From Neospora caninum Liverpool (taxonomy: Eukaryota; Apicomplexa; Conoidasida; Eucoccidiorida; Sarcocystidae), in the NCBI RefSeq assembly GCF_000208865.1, contig NC_018396.1, forward strand, positions 2,256,630 through 2,320,629: a stretch of 64,000 nt of DNA, read 5' to 3'. The notes under the pieces were generated by a model. That model worked only from the letters and a program-made list of their open reading frames with translations, made no database searches and was not told the DNA's origin. The position numbers were made by a program, and so were the translations under genes. Shown piece by piece: positions 13,301 through 26,900 of this stretch; position 1 is the first letter of the stretch; each line of letters opens with the position of its first letter.

Positions 13301-13517
13301 AGGAGCGAGAGAGAGCGGAGAGAACGAAGGGAGGAAATTGCACTGGAAACAAATGAGGACGAGAGCATGAGAACTGAGAAGAGCTGCAGGAGGAACCGAG
13401 GGAAGAACGGAGCAGGTAGCCGCGGCACGACCGCCGTGGAGTCGTCGGGAGACCGCACGAGGAGGAATCCCTCAGAGAGTTGAAAGGGAGGAGTCCCCCT
13501 CCCGGCCTCCTCGGCAT
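7346..13517 (-). CDS. Large helical-repeat protein of unknown function, probably organellar (HPR/OPR-like), seven exons
   Basis: Model: exons 13517-11518, 11355-10422, 9923-9696, 9412-8496, 8199-8155, 8062-7970 and 7640-7346. All six introns agree in phase (2,0,0,2,2,2), giving about 1,503 residues. The N-terminal region of about 200 residues is Ser/Arg/Pro-rich with almost no acid, like an organellar targeting region. After it come repeated amphipathic Leu/Ala helices (for example LARCFADRQSLQKEAILSLL and VVQAVLRLCADAG) resembling heptatricopeptide or octatricopeptide repeat proteins of apicomplexan mitochondria. Long Ser tracts, including LSSSS units coded near 11905-11990, interrupt the helices. 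The last exon is basic. I saw no clear RAP domain. Exons 3 and 5 and the 3' end are the least secure; an alternative tail reading to 7203 exists. The RNA-binding or mitoribosome role is inference from the repeat style only. Confidence 0.55.
11895..11995. repeat. 15-bp purine repeat coding poly-Ser/Leu
   Basis: On the plus strand the unit is GAAAGAGAAGAMGAW, repeated about four times. On the coding minus strand it gives LSSSS iterations inside exon 1 of the helical-repeat gene. It is low complexity and likely to vary in length between strains. Confidence 0.7.
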
Positions 13518-14966
13518 TTTGTTTGCGTTTTCGTTCTCACAGAAGAAAATGAAAGTTGCACAGCGCTGCGAGATTTTGTTTCACATTCTCCTCAGACTGG
13601 TTTGCGTGTGACGGCGCATAGGCACAGCGGTGTACGAGCGCGAGGCGCGTTGCAACTCCTTCCTCCTTTGCTGCTTTCTCCGGATGTGTCTTTTTCAAGT
13701 GCTGACAGTCGCGCCGCCGAGAAAACTGTTTCTCTCCGTCTTTGCTCCTCACAAGTGCGCGCTGCGAGGAACTCCACGCCCTTGGCGTGTGTCCCTTCGT
13801 CGCAGTGTCGCGAGCGGCGGACAGAACAGGACTGTCGACTTGTCCCCGTTCGCCTCACAGGTCTGTCTTCGTCATCATGATGAGCAGCGGAGCCAAATCG
13901 TATGACAAGACGTTTCGGAAAAAACGACCGGAAACGAAGCGGTATTGTCGCGAGCGTCTTTGCGCGCCGCGCCAGTGTGCACTGTACGCCCGGCCGACAA
14001 CGGCGAGTCTCGAGAGGGAAGTCTTGACGCAGTTGACTCAGCAGTGGAAAGGGAGGCGGACTTGTCTGAAAAACTGCGGGTTTGAGTGGAAACTCGCAAC
14101 CCACAACGAAGAGAGAAGCCCAAAGCCTGCGGCGTCTTTCCGCAGAAACGTTCGGGCGAAATGTCGCGAGGTCTCGCGCCGCGTTTCGCTATCTGTCTAT
14201 ACGCGTTGTGCATGCACGCGCAAATGCGAACAGAGCCGCTTTTCTGGGTCAACAGGGACTTGGGACAGCCCGTGCCAAATCTATTCGTTTCCGTTCTGTT
14301 TCCTCGCTCTGCCCACCTTGTCGCGCTTCTTCTCCGCTAGTATACTTCGTGCAGAACGGCCCGGACGTGAGCGGGAGATCTGGTTCTCACTCTTTTACGA
14401 TTTCTCGTGTCGCGCTGCCTCTCTCGATTGTCAGTGCCCCACACGGAGAGTCTCGTGGGAGACTCGTTGTCGCGAAAGGGTCTAGTTTTGGTGTTCACAT
14501 TCTTCCTGCGTCTTTCCGTCTTCTTTGTCTCTCTTTCCCCGGCACTGCTTGTGCTTTCTCGCTCTTCACCGTCTTGCGGCGACCCGCTGCAACTTCGTCC
14601 TAGCGCTCCCAGCCCCCTCCCTTGCACGTCCCACGAGTCGGCTCGCCGGCTGCTCGACAGACTGCATGCGCAGTCGCCTCGTCTTGTTCCTCTCGCCAGT
14701 CTCCCATTTTCTTCCATTTTTTGTCGGTTTCTTGCGCGGGACACCTTGCGTTCTGTCGCGCTTCTGTCCCTGTGCCCGTAGCGAAAACGCTGTCTCTTTT
14801 TTTCGCGGTTCGCTAGCTTTGTGCGTAAGACGAAGGAAGAAAACGCACGCAGACCAGTGCCTGACAGTCTCGTCTCCTTTCTGGAGGTTCCTTTTCCCGC
14901 CGCCCGTCTCTCGGCGCTTCTCAGGGTTTCCCGTTTCCGTGCTTTCGGTCTTGCCTCCGCGGCTCC
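13518..14966. promoter_or_regulatory. Divergent promoter region shared by the helical-repeat gene and RRP5
   Basis: The two genes start back to back, at 13517 on the minus strand and 14967 on the plus strand, only 1.45 kb apart, so this interval must hold both 5' untranslated regions and both promoters. It is rich in GAGACG/CGTCTC-like words, as coccidian promoters often are, and has no TATA box that I trust. Frames open on both strands here look like GC-rich chance readings. Confidence 0.55.
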
Positions 14967-17900
14967 ATGGCGCAGACTCACCGGGGTCGGTCGGGCCTCT
15001 CTCTCACCTCTGTGCTTCCGGAGGAGGCGGACTTTCCGCGCGCAGCTCCCCGGCATTTGTCTTCCTCGAACTCCGGCGCGTCTTCTCAAACTTCGCGATC
15101 CGCTTCGTCGACGTCTCGACCCGGCAAAGGCCAGCAGCCTGCGCGCGCCGCATCCGCCTCGCGAGGCCCGGCCAGTTCATCTGCGCAGTATGCGCCGTTT
15201 TCGTCTTCATTTCCTGCGACGCCGTCGGCGTTCTCTCCCGCAGCGCTAGCGGGCGAGGTGCGGAGGCGCGAGAAACTCAGCTCGGCGCAGAAGGACCGCG
15301 GGTTGCGCGCCGACCCGGATTCGGGTGTATGTTCACCTCAGAGTGGCGAGCACCTTGAGCGGCTGGTGCGTCCTGTCGAGGCGGGGGACGTGTCCCCCGG
15401 TTCGCTGCTCCTCGGAGTCGTCGCAGAGATCCACGCCAACGAATTGATTGTGCATCTGCCCTACGGCATGATGGGGTACGTCCCGCGCACGCAGGCTCAG
15501 GAGGCGACGCCCGGCAGCACTCCTGGCGCGTCAGCTAGCTACGGGCGTGCTGTGTCCGAGGCGGAGGATTTCGAGGGTGACGCGACGTGGGAGGCGAACG
15601 CCGCGCGAGGCCGGGGATCGAAGGCGGCGGGAGGCCACCCGAACATGCTCCCGCTGACTCGAAGTCACTTTGTCGGGCAAATTGTCCAGACTGTCGTTCT
15701 AGGCGGCGGCCGCGAAGGCCGGAACGTCGAGGGCGAGGGTGACGCGCACCGCCGCTCCCCGCAGAGCTCCAGCGTCTTGCTGCTCTCGCTGCGACCTTCC
15801 CTCTTCAACGCGGGCCTCTCGCTCGACGCTCTCGCACCCTCCATGGTTGTGCCTGCTTCGATCGCCGCAGTCGAGGAGCACGGCTACATGCTGTCTTTCG
15901 GCGTCCACGAGCTTTCCGGGTTTCTGCGGTTTCCCCCGCAGTCTCCCCCGGCGGGCGAGAGGCTCCCTCTCCACTCGGTCGTCTCCGTCCGAGTGGACAA
16001 AGTGAACCAGCCCGCGAAGGTGGTCATTTGCTCGCTGCCTGGCGACGGCGAGGCAGAAATGGTGTCCGCGAGCGAAGCAGACGGGGCGCCGACTGCAGGC
16101 AGCCGCAAGGAACGGGAGACGAAGGAGGCGATCCTGGAGAAAAAGCGGGGTGAAGCTGCAGCCGAGGGTCGGAAGGCTGAGACCCGCGACGCGCCGCTGC
16201 CTCTGAAGGCGTCACTGGACTGGACAGCCGTGAAACCCGGTCTTCTTGTGCAGGCGAAAGTCGCGCAGCTCGTCAGACAGCGCGACCTGACGACTGCGGA
16301 GGCGCGACGGCACGGCAAGCAGGAGAAGCGTGAGAGGAAGCGCCGCGGCGCGAGTGCCGAGGGAGACCGAGAACTCAGACTCGCAGAAGAAGTACGCGCC
16401 CTCACAGTTACGTGCCTGAACGGCCTTCCCGGCGTGGTCCTCCAGGCACATCTCGGCAACCCTCTGGAGTTGCCTGCGCCGCAGGCGTCCTCTCTAGACA
16501 AGAAGGGTGTGAAACGTCCCAACGCCAAGGACGCGCCTGTCTCTGAGGCCTCAAGCGCGTCGTCCTCTGCGGCCACGACGTCGGAGGACCTCGAGGCGAT
16601 CCTCCAGCGCTACGAGGCCCATGTAGACGCTCTCCAGGGACGGATTGTTGTCGGACGCGTCGTCGCAGCTCTTCCCGACGTCCGCCGAGTCTACATCTGT
16701 CTCCTGCCCCACCTCGTCGCCTGGCGGCCAAGCGACGCGTCGCTGGCGCTCTCGCGCCCTGGCGCTTTCCTCCGAGGCGCGTCGTGCGTCGTCCAAACCC
16801 CCCTCTCGCAGGCAGGTGACCTTCGCGCCTTGCTCGCTGTGTCCGCGCCGGGTTCGCAGCCGCACACGGAGGAGGCTGCCAAGGGAGAGGCCTGCGAAGG
16901 CTCAACAGGCGCTGCCTCAGCCGCCGCGGTAGACGCGCGGCTGGTGCTCGTGCGGATCCCTGCGCGCTTCGGGACTCACGCAAATGCGGCGTGGAGAAAA
17001 AAGGGAAAAGACGGGAACGGGGCGGCGGCGCTCCTGACGCCGGGCGGGCTGCTCGGGCCTGGGGCCGAATGCCGCGTGCTCTTCGTCGACCGGTTTCTGG
17101 GCGAGATCGTGGCGGGGAATGCGTCGGCAGTTTTGAAAGACAAACTGCTCACGCCTTTTGACCTCGAGGCCGGAGACTTCGTCTTGGGATCGGTTACCAA
17201 AATCCTCTTTGGCCGCGGAGAACGCGACGCTGAGCGGAAGCAAAAGGCAGACGGGCGAGACGGCGTCGTCGTCAGGTGGGCACAGCCGCTGTCGCCGAGA
17301 AGGGGGAACCTCCCGAGGAAACACACAGAAAACTCAAAGCGGAAATCAGAGGGAAGCTGAAGGCGAAACTGAAGCGATGACCAAGGCAAAATAACTGAGG
17401 AAGAAGCGAGGCGCCAGCTAAATGCAGAGGGGAAGGCTGCGGATTTGAAGCAGGGCGGGCTGGCAAAAAACACAGAGGGGGCCCCGTGGGAGACTGAGGG
17501 GACAGCGGTAGGCGCGGGTGAACAGAGGGAGGGCGAGAGGAGCGAGAAATGCAAGACTTGCGGCGGTTGTTGTGGGCGGGGCCGAGGCAAGGACCTCAGG
17601 GCGAGGGGTCGCAACAGAGAGAAAAAAAAGCGACTGTTCGTGCCCGGGGTCACATTTTCTCCGGCTTCTGCAAAATGCGGTGTCTCGATGCGGTTTGTCT
17701 GCAGCCTTTCGCCGCACCTCTCAGCATTTGTTCCGCTCTACCAACTCTCGGATGTCCCGTTGTCCACGATGCCTGCGTTTGTGAGTATCGGCGCGACGTT
17801 GAAGCTCCGCGTGATCTCCAGGGTTTGCTGCGCGAGTTGCAGCGCGCTGGACGGTCCCATGAACAAGAATTTTTTCTACTTTTTCCCCTCCGCGCCGCTG

Positions 17901-20900
17901 CCCCACCCTGGAGCCGCGGCTGCCTACTCTCTCGCGCGGCGCCACGGCTCCGGCGTGATGGTGTCTGGGGGCGGCGGCAGAGTTCGGCTGTTTCTCACCG
18001 CGAAGAAGAGCTTGCTCCAACAGGCCGAGAGGCCTCTCTCTTTCCTCACAAAGGAGCTGACCTGCGCCTGCGACTTGCCGCACGACCCGCTCGAAGGCGG
18101 GGCTCCGGGAGACAGTCTCGTCTGCGCGCCAGCGGGGAGCCTCGTCGAGGGGGCGATCGTGACGGCTTATATTGGGGAAGTCAAGGCTGCGAGAGCCGGC
18201 GGAGCGCCAAACAAAGGCCGAGACCGGCACGAACTGCCCTTCGTCTCCCTCGTGTTCCTCGGCGGTCTGAAGGCTCAGCTGACGAAAGACCAGGTTGCGC
18301 GCGCCGTTCAAGAAGGGCGCAGTCTGACTGTCGGAGCGCTGATGAAGGTGAGCAGACATCGCACGGAGCGAGGAGGCCAGTGGAGGGAAGCGGAGACGGC
18401 GGGTGAAGACGGAGACAACATGATTGATGCCTAACTCCAGGAAAGGGCGAGGGGCTCGTGAAGGAGATTCGACAAAGTGTTACGGGCGAAGAGGTGGACA
18501 AAGACGCTGGAGATGTTATGGCTGCCACTGCACGGACTCTAACGTTTGTCTTCTCGACAGTCGCATGCGGGAGTTGGTGCTCGGTTTCGCTTCACTGCCG
18601 ACGCCAAGGTGCGGCGTGCCTTCCTACTTACAAGTCCATCTCTACACGCGCATATACGAATAGATGTATACGTCTTGGGCGGTGGTGATGAGCATACGGT
18701 GGTGATGGTCAGGACCAAAGGCAGATCGGTGTGGACAGAAGGAACAGACACGTGGGGATCGCGTGGGCGTGTCTTGAGGTCCACGGCATCTTGCGTATCT
18801 TGAAAGCCCTCTTTTTCTTTCTGCTCGTCTCTTTGCAGGTTCGGATCCTGTCGATCAACTGCATGCGGCGATCCTTTCGTGTCTCTCTCGACCTTGGAGG
18901 CTTGACGGGGGATGCTGCGTCGAAATCCGGAGCAGATCGCGGAAGGCCGCTCTCTCACCTCTCCTCGCTGAAAACGGGTTTCGCTGTTCTACGCCGCAAT
19001 GCATACATTCTCGCCATCACAGAAGAAGGCGTCTTCGTCGCTCTCCGGTCTTCCGCAGGGAGCGACGGGGCGGCCGAGACAGACGAGCCGCGAGGGCAGA
19101 AGGCCGAGAAGAAGGCCAAGGGCGAGAAGAATGGGAAGAAACAGACTGGCGGGAATCCCGAGGACGGAAGCGGGTCGCCGCCGGTTCTCGCTTTCGTGCC
19201 GAAATTGCATCTCAGCGACGAAGTCCGCCTTGCAGAAGAACTCTGCTCCCTTATGAAGGTAAGCGCAGTCGTCGAAACGAGGGCAAAGTGGCGTCGGAGA
19301 AGCAGGGAGAATCCAGCTGGCCCGAGAACCGGAGCGCGGCATCGGCACCTCTGCGCAGGGCGCTCTCCTCTGGGCCTTCTCTCCTCGCCTCTGCGTCATA
19401 CAGAAACAGACTGCTCCGCGAGTGTTTTTCGGATCTTTCTTCCCAGGTCGGCTCGAACCTCCCCTTCGACGCCGTCGTCCTCTCTCCAGCGGCTGCGGTT
19501 CGACCTGGTGCACCCGTGCAGCTGTGGCGAGAGGACGCGACCGAGGGACTCAGCCGCGCAGATGGACTCGAAGATTCTCGCGTGGCGCAAGTGGCCAAAC
19601 TCCTCGCCCGCGAACTAGAGCAAAAGGACGAAGACCAAACTTCGACGGAACGCGTCGTTCGCGACGTCTGCTTGCTCTCATGCAAACCGTCTCTCAGAAG
19701 TAAGACAACGCCTCGGTTACTCGCCTTTGGAGCGACGCTCTTTGCAAAGTTGAACAGAGGCAAAACCCTCTCTCTATACGTGGACGCTTCGAGATTTATA
19801 TATATACAGCATGAAGTGTCTAATATATCAACACGGCTCTCGGATGAAATACTTTTGCACATGTCGCCAGCTGGATACGTCTGCCTAGCTCTGACAAAAT
19901 CTGCCCCTGTCCACGTGCCTCGCTGTAAATACACCTGCCTGTGGAGAGTTCGACGCGTGTATTGATACTGCATTCGCGTTTGCCTCTACGGGCGTGTGTT
20001 TGAGGATTGGCGTGCGCGAGGCGTCGCGTCTGCCTTTCTTGGGACTCTGGTGTCTCTCGGGTCTCCTTTTGTCTCAGAGAGCGCTTCGGACGGCTCGTTT
20101 GTGACGGGGTCGAGCAGCTTGGCGGTGATGGCCGGCGCGAAGTCTGGGCAGCCTCGCGTTTTGTTTGGGTACGTGCGTCGCGTGGGCGGTTTCGGCTTGC
20201 TTGTCAGTTTCGGGGCATGGCAACTCACTGGACTCGTCCCCCACAGTTACATCTCGGACTCCTTCGTCGAGGGCGACGCGCATCTCCACAGACTGTACAG
20301 GGAAGGCATGACGGTTCGTGCATGCGTTGTCTCCGTCCACGAGAAAGCCGAGGCGGGGACTCAGGCTCCTGCGCTCGCAGCAGGGAAGGCCGAGGGTGCC
20401 CAGGAACCGGCGCGTCGCGCCTCGAAAACCGGAGGGGCGACCAGTGGCGAGGCTGAGGACCGCCAATGCAAGGGGAAACCCCTGCAGTTTGTCGTCGACA
20501 TCCGCCCGCGACGGCTCAGCGTCCTGCAGAGACAGGAAGCGTCGGGCGAGGCGGAGACCAAACGGGCTCGGGGGACACTCGGCATCGACATGCTTTCGTC
20601 CCTTCTCGACCAGCGCGAGTTGGCCGCCCAGCTCGGGCGCGCCCCGGGGGGCGAAAGTCGTGGAAAGCCAAGCCACGGAGCAGAGACTGCCTCGTGGGGG
20701 ATGAACGCGTTCCACGTCGGCCAGCTCGTCGAGGGGCGTGTGACGCAGGTTCTCCCGAACTGTCTCCTGGTTGCGCTCGAGTCGCCAGTTTCGCGTGCTT
20801 CAACCTGCGGAGAGGAAGCGCGAAGAGCGGCGGGAGACGGCGACAGTGCAGATGAGGTCGCAAAGGCCGCGGCGCCGGCAGCGACAGGCGTTGTGCTGGA

Positions 20901-23900
20901 ACACCAACTTCCCGAGGGCGAAACCATGGACTCATTGAGTCAGCGGCAAGCGGCGCAGATCTCCAAGACGGGGCAAGGCCTCAAGATGACCTTTGTGACT
21001 CTCGACGTCGACTGGGTGACAGGCATCATCGACCTCTCGTGCCGCCGGCGCCTGATCGAGCCCCTCGAGAAGGTTCGAAACGCGCTCCTGCAAGCCGCCG
21101 CCGACGGCCGGATGTATGCACACTTTGCCCTTCACGGCTCGGGCCTTGCGAGGACGACGGACTCAACCGAGTCGAAGCCAAAGACGGGCGACAGAGACGG
21201 TCCCAACGCGCAACGAGCGTCCGGTGCGAAGGGCGAGAGCAAGAAGAAGGGACTTCCCGGCGGCGACGCCCATTCCGAGAGCGTCATCACGGAGCCGCTT
21301 CCCACCTCGCTTCTGTCCGCCGCCTCACACGCGAAGCAGTCCAGCAAGAAGCAGAAACGCAGCCGGTCGTCTGGCGAGGCTGACCTCGAGCCGCCTTCCG
21401 AACCGCGCGCCTGGGAACTGCCCAGGCAGCTTTTGCCTCCGCGGGTGTTGGCCCGCATTCACGAGCTCTGCGTGGCGAGTCCGCCGAGTTCCGCCGAGGT
21501 CCAGGTCGAGAATGCGGCGTACGCCGTGCTGGTGGCAGATTTCGCCCTCACGCTCACGATCTCGAGTTCGCCTGCGCCGGCAGCGTCCAAGGGCTCTCTG
21601 ACGGTGAATCTGCCGCTCTTCCTCTTTACGCTCTCGTGCCGAAACAACACTTTGCAGCCTTGCCAGCTGTCGTCTGCAGCCTTCGACACGCCCGGCCCTT
21701 CCGCCGCTTCGGCTCAGGCAGCGCACGCGACGGCTGCCTCAGTGTCTCTGTCGCGCTTCCTGGCTCGGCACCCCAGCTCCGGTGTCCTCCTGGCCGACTG
21801 TTGTTGGGAGCGGCACCAGCAGGCGCTGATTGAGGCGCAGCAGAAGCGAGGGACGCGAAGCAAGAACCGGTTTGTGCGGGATCAGCTTCAGAAGGTTCTG
21901 CGCGGGGAGAGTCCGAGCAGCTTCGCGCACCCATGGGACGGACCCGGGGCAGGCTCCGACGCGGGTCGGGGCCTGCGGGGCCAGGCGCTGTCGAGCGTCG
22001 AAGATGTGGAGAAGGACGTGACGGTGGGGAAGCTCCTGCGGTGCCGCGTGACCGCCGTCGGACCGACGGTGGCTCTGGCGCGGCTGAAAAAGCCAAAGAA
22101 GGCGCTGCTGATTCGGCTGCACGCAGCCAATGCGGTGGCGGGCTCCCCCATGACGCCGGCCCTGGGCGCATGCATAACGCCCTTCAAACACCTTCACCCG
22201 GGATCGATCGTCGACGTCCGAGTGCTGCGCCTCCACAGAGATGAGGGCGCGCCGGCCGAAGCGAAGCAGGTGAGGCGAGAGAAGCGGCAGGAACAGGCTG
22301 CCGACGCTGAGGACTCAGATAGTGGAGACGAGCCGCAGGCGGCATCTGCGACTCGCAAGAACGAGTGGACTGCGGATGTCGAGCTCGTCCCGCAGCCGTC
22401 GGCCCGGGCGCTTGACGCGGCTGACGACGCCCTGAAAAGGCGCCGGAGCGAGAACGAGGGGAAACGGAGTCGCGCAGAGATAGAGGCCGAAGACCCGCGC
22501 TGGGCCGTTGTCGAACACGTGGGGCCACGGGGCCTAAAAATCCACTGTGGGGTCCGGGAGGCCGCGCTGCCGGCCCCAGGCGACGGGGACTCGGCCGCTC
22601 CGAGCAAGAAGCGGAAACTGGCACGATGCGCCGCGGCGTCCAGCGAAGTGAGGATGGGCGGCTTTGCGGGCGGCGAGGAACGAGGGCGAATTGAGTGGGG
22701 CGACACCGTCCGAGGCGCCGCGCAAGAGGCGCCCCAGAAGCAGTACAAAGTCGGCGAGGTATTGAGTGTCATGCCTCTGCCCGTCGTTGCGTGCACGCGA
22801 GCCGTTTTCGAAGAAGCTCTCGGCAAATTTGCTGCCAAGAAGAACAACGAAAACGGGGACGAGACCGAGAGTGGAGGCCCCGGCGAACGCAAAGGCTCAG
22901 GCCGGACCCTACTGCGAACCTACGCGGTCGTCACGCAGGCAGAAGGCGGGGACAAGAGAAGCCATTCGAAACTATCATGTGCACCAGTGCCTCGGCCGCT
23001 GAGAGAGGTCAGTTCGAAAGCAGTGTCTCCGCGTTTCACGGACGGCGCTGCGTTGAGGAGACCCTGAGTCCCACGCTGCGTCAAAGCTCGAGAGGGGACA
23101 GTCATCTAGTTCTGTGTGAGACTCGAGCCACGCGCGATTCTGTGTAGCGATCTTCAGGCATGCGAGCGTCGACTCTTTTAGACCCCAAGTGGGTTTTTCG
23201 GATTTGGGGCGATTCCCAGTTGCGCCATGGACGAGGGGCCGGCACGCCTGAACCGACACGGCGTCTGGATCGCCTCTGTGGTCGCCTGAGCCGGGTGCTT
23301 CACGTGTCGCTTGCGTTCGTGTGCCTGATTCCATGCCACCCTGTGGATGGCGCTGCTCACAACAACGGAACTGGAATCGCACTTCTCCCCTACACGAGCC
23401 CGAATTTATCTCGGTGTATGTGCCCAACTTTCTGTTTTCCCAGGTCTTCACTTCGCTGCCGGCCGCTCTCTCCGCCTGGTCCGCCTGGCGCTTCCCACCC
23501 AACGCGGTCTGCTGGGGCGTCGTTCACCACTTTCTCTCGGCTCCTTTCGCCGTCGCCGTGCAGCTCTCGAGTGTCGCGTTGTCTCCTCGCGATGGCGAGG
23601 CGACTCGGCCTTCGCTCCGCACATCCGGCGGCTCGACAGACACTCACGAACTCGTCCAGTTGCCGATCCTCGCAGCGGTGCACGTGGCCGAAGTGCTCGA
23701 CGACTGGGTCTCAGACCCCGTCAAGCGCCTCGACCTCAAAGTCGGGCAAGCAGTGAAAGTGAAGATTTTGCCGATTGCCCAGCGAGGCGAGAACGGCCGA
23801 ACGGACAAGACCGCGAGCAGAAGCGGGCTGCCTCTCGAGGCTTCGCTCCGCCTCAGCCAAGTGGAAGCCAAGGAAGGGTTGCGGAGCGACGCCTTGCGGA

Positions 23901-26900
23901 GCGGCGACCTGCGGAGCGACGCCTTGCGATTCGAGAACCTGGAGGTAGGCCGTGCCTCAGGAAGGTTTCGATTCCTCAGAGCTGGATCCAACTCGTCGAC
24001 AGACGCACAAAAGGAAAAGCTCCGCCCCGCGTGTGGCGAAACAGTGTCCGTGCGAGCCTGCATGCGCCGTGCATAAACATCGGCTTAGAACCGACAGATG
24101 CGGCAGTCTGACCACCGTGTCCGGCTTCCTCGGTGATAATGTGTAAGCTGTGAGGCACAGGAACAGACAGTTTTCATGGGTAAAACGAGTCGTGTGCGGT
24201 GGTTCGAGTCACCCATGTGCAGCGTTTTTGGTTTCGAAATGAAGAGGCAGTTGGCGACAAGCATGCCCGACAATCCACGCGGTTGTACGCCTTTGGTCTC
24301 TGTTTGTATGTGGGCATAACCATGCATATCTTCAGACGATTGGACATCGATAGCTATTCACACCTGTGAGATCGGAAACCCGTCATCTGGTTAGATGGAG
24401 GTCTCGGGTCTACTGGCATTTTGCCTTTCGTGTACACCGTCGTGTCTCACCAGTGGTACTACGCCTGGTGGAGAGCGTGAGGAGGACGGGATGTGCCTGT
24501 GTGCGTACCTGTCCTTGTTTCGGGCACTGTGGCTGTGTCTCTCGCTCACGCGCGTCTGGAGGCGTCACCTTTCTCTCCAGCTCTTTTTGGTAGGTTTCCT
24601 GGGCAAGCGAGACCGCAGATAGTCCCGAGCGACTCTCGATCCCTCTGCTGTGGTGGCCCCTGCCCGTCTGTCTTTCAGGTGGGGCAAGAGGTGTCGGGTC
24701 TCGTCGTCTCGTCAGGCCAGGCGGGTGTTTTTGTCGCGGTGAGTCGCAGCCTGACGCTTCGCATCAAGTTGCAGAAGCTCCTTTCGGAGAACGCCGGCGC
24801 GACGACGCCCGCGAAAACCAGGGGGACAGAGGCCGCGGAGTCTCCCGCCGGAGTGGTGGCTTCACGCCTGGTAACTGGCGACGAGGCGAAGGCCCTCTTC
24901 CCAGTGGGGCGGCTTGTGCAGAACATCCGTATCGTCGCCTTGGATCCAGAGACCCGACGCATCGAGGGCTCTCTCCGGCCGAGCAGCGTGAAGAAGCGAA
25001 CCGATGGCGAAGGGGCCGACGGCACTGGCGAGACGGGCGAAAGTGCAAAGGCTCACCAAAAGGACGAGAAGGCACGCCCAGGGTTTGAGAACCTGACCGC
25101 GCGCGCGGACTCGGAAGCGAAGAGGACTGCGAACAGGCTGCTGGAGAAGCTGAACGTTGGAGACGTGATTGACGGCCGCGTCCGGGGGCTCGAGACGTTC
25201 GGCGTTTTCGTTCGACTGGAAGACGGCGAAGATGGGGACCAGGACCGGATCTCATTAGACGTTCTTTGCCACGTCAGCGAGATGGGCGGGAACGACTGGC
25301 AAGAGAAGCGCGCGCGGCTGCAGCGGCTGCAAAAAGGCGACCTCGTGCGAGGCCGCGTGACGAAAATCGACCGGGCGCAGGGGAAAGCTTGGATCAGCCT
25401 CGACGCCGAAGTTTTCGACTCGGAAGAAGGCGCCAGCGAGGAAGAAGATCTCCTCGCTTTGGCCGGCGAGGAATCAAGTGACGAAGACATGACCGGCCTG
25501 GACAGGCCCCATGCGACGCGCAAGAACCGTCAAGCGATGGAGGTGGACTTTGAGGATGAGGGCCGGAAGAAAAAGCACCGGGAAGCCGGCAAGCAGGAAG
25601 GGAGCGAAGACGAGAGCCCGGGAGCCGTGGACGGCGGCGACTCCTCCGCCGACGAAGGTGAAGAAGCAGGCGGCTCCTGGAGCGCGGGCATCTCTGCCAG
25701 CGCACACTCATGGGGATGGAGTGAGACGGGGCCTTCCGCGAACGAGGGAGGAGCTAACGGGGAGAGCGACGTCCTCATGTCGGACTCCGAGGGAGAACTC
25801 GACACAACGCAACCCGACTTGAACGATGCGGACGAGGACGACGAGAAAAAATCCAAGGCGGCACGTCGTCGGCATGAAGAAGAAGCGGTAGGGGGTACCC
25901 ATGCACTGACCCGTTGATCGCTCTCTGTACCTGTGTGAAACGTGGCGAAGTGGATAGTGACCGGCGACGGAAGCGGCATACATTCATACGTACATACATA
26001 CATACATACATACATACATACATACGTACATACATACATACATACATACATACATACTTACGTACATACGTACATACATACATACATACATACATACTTA
26101 CTTACTTACGTAGATACATATGTACATACATACGTACATACATACGTACATACGTACATGCAGACAAAAAGAGGGAGCGAGACGCAATAGGGCTGATAGT
26201 TTCCTGGTGTGTCGGCTCCGGCCTCATGCAGGCCCTCACTTTTGCTTGTTTGTCTCTTGTGGTGACTCGCCGGGGCACGTAATCTCCATTTTCCACGGAG
26301 TGCCGACGTGTTCGGTTTTTCTGAAAAGCGTCGCCGCAGTCCACAGGATGTGCCGGTGCGACAGGCGAAGGACGATATGACGGCATGTGGCCGTCGACAC
26401 TTTGATGCCTTTTTAATCAAGTCGAAAGCGATCCGTTTGCTGTTTGGCGTGGCGGCGAGCCGCCGGACCGGAGGAAAAACGAAGAGTCCTTGTTGGGGTT
26501 GCGTTTCGCTCTGGCATACACAGAGACGACAGGAGGAAGAAACTCGCCGCCTGGAAGACAACGCCGGACGGTCCTGGATGGAGGATCCGCGCAGCCCCGA
26601 AGACTTTGAGCGTCTGGTCCTGGTGAACGGCAACTCGGCAGCCGTTTGGATCAGGCAAGTGGAGATCTCTGGCGACTCGGCGCATGCAGAGAGCCGCAGA
26701 CGACAGGCAATGAAGTCAACGCATGTGTCAGGAGAAGCCGCTAGGGCACCCACGCGTGTCCACGTTTATGGTGTCGCGTTTGCCGCGGGCCTCCTTCCCG
26801 GTCAGGCGTCACCCCACCGGCGGCCCTTCTGGAATCGAACACGGCCCGCGTCTACGCGCGCTCCCCCTAGTGCTTGCGGTATAGTGCTTGCGGTATTTCA

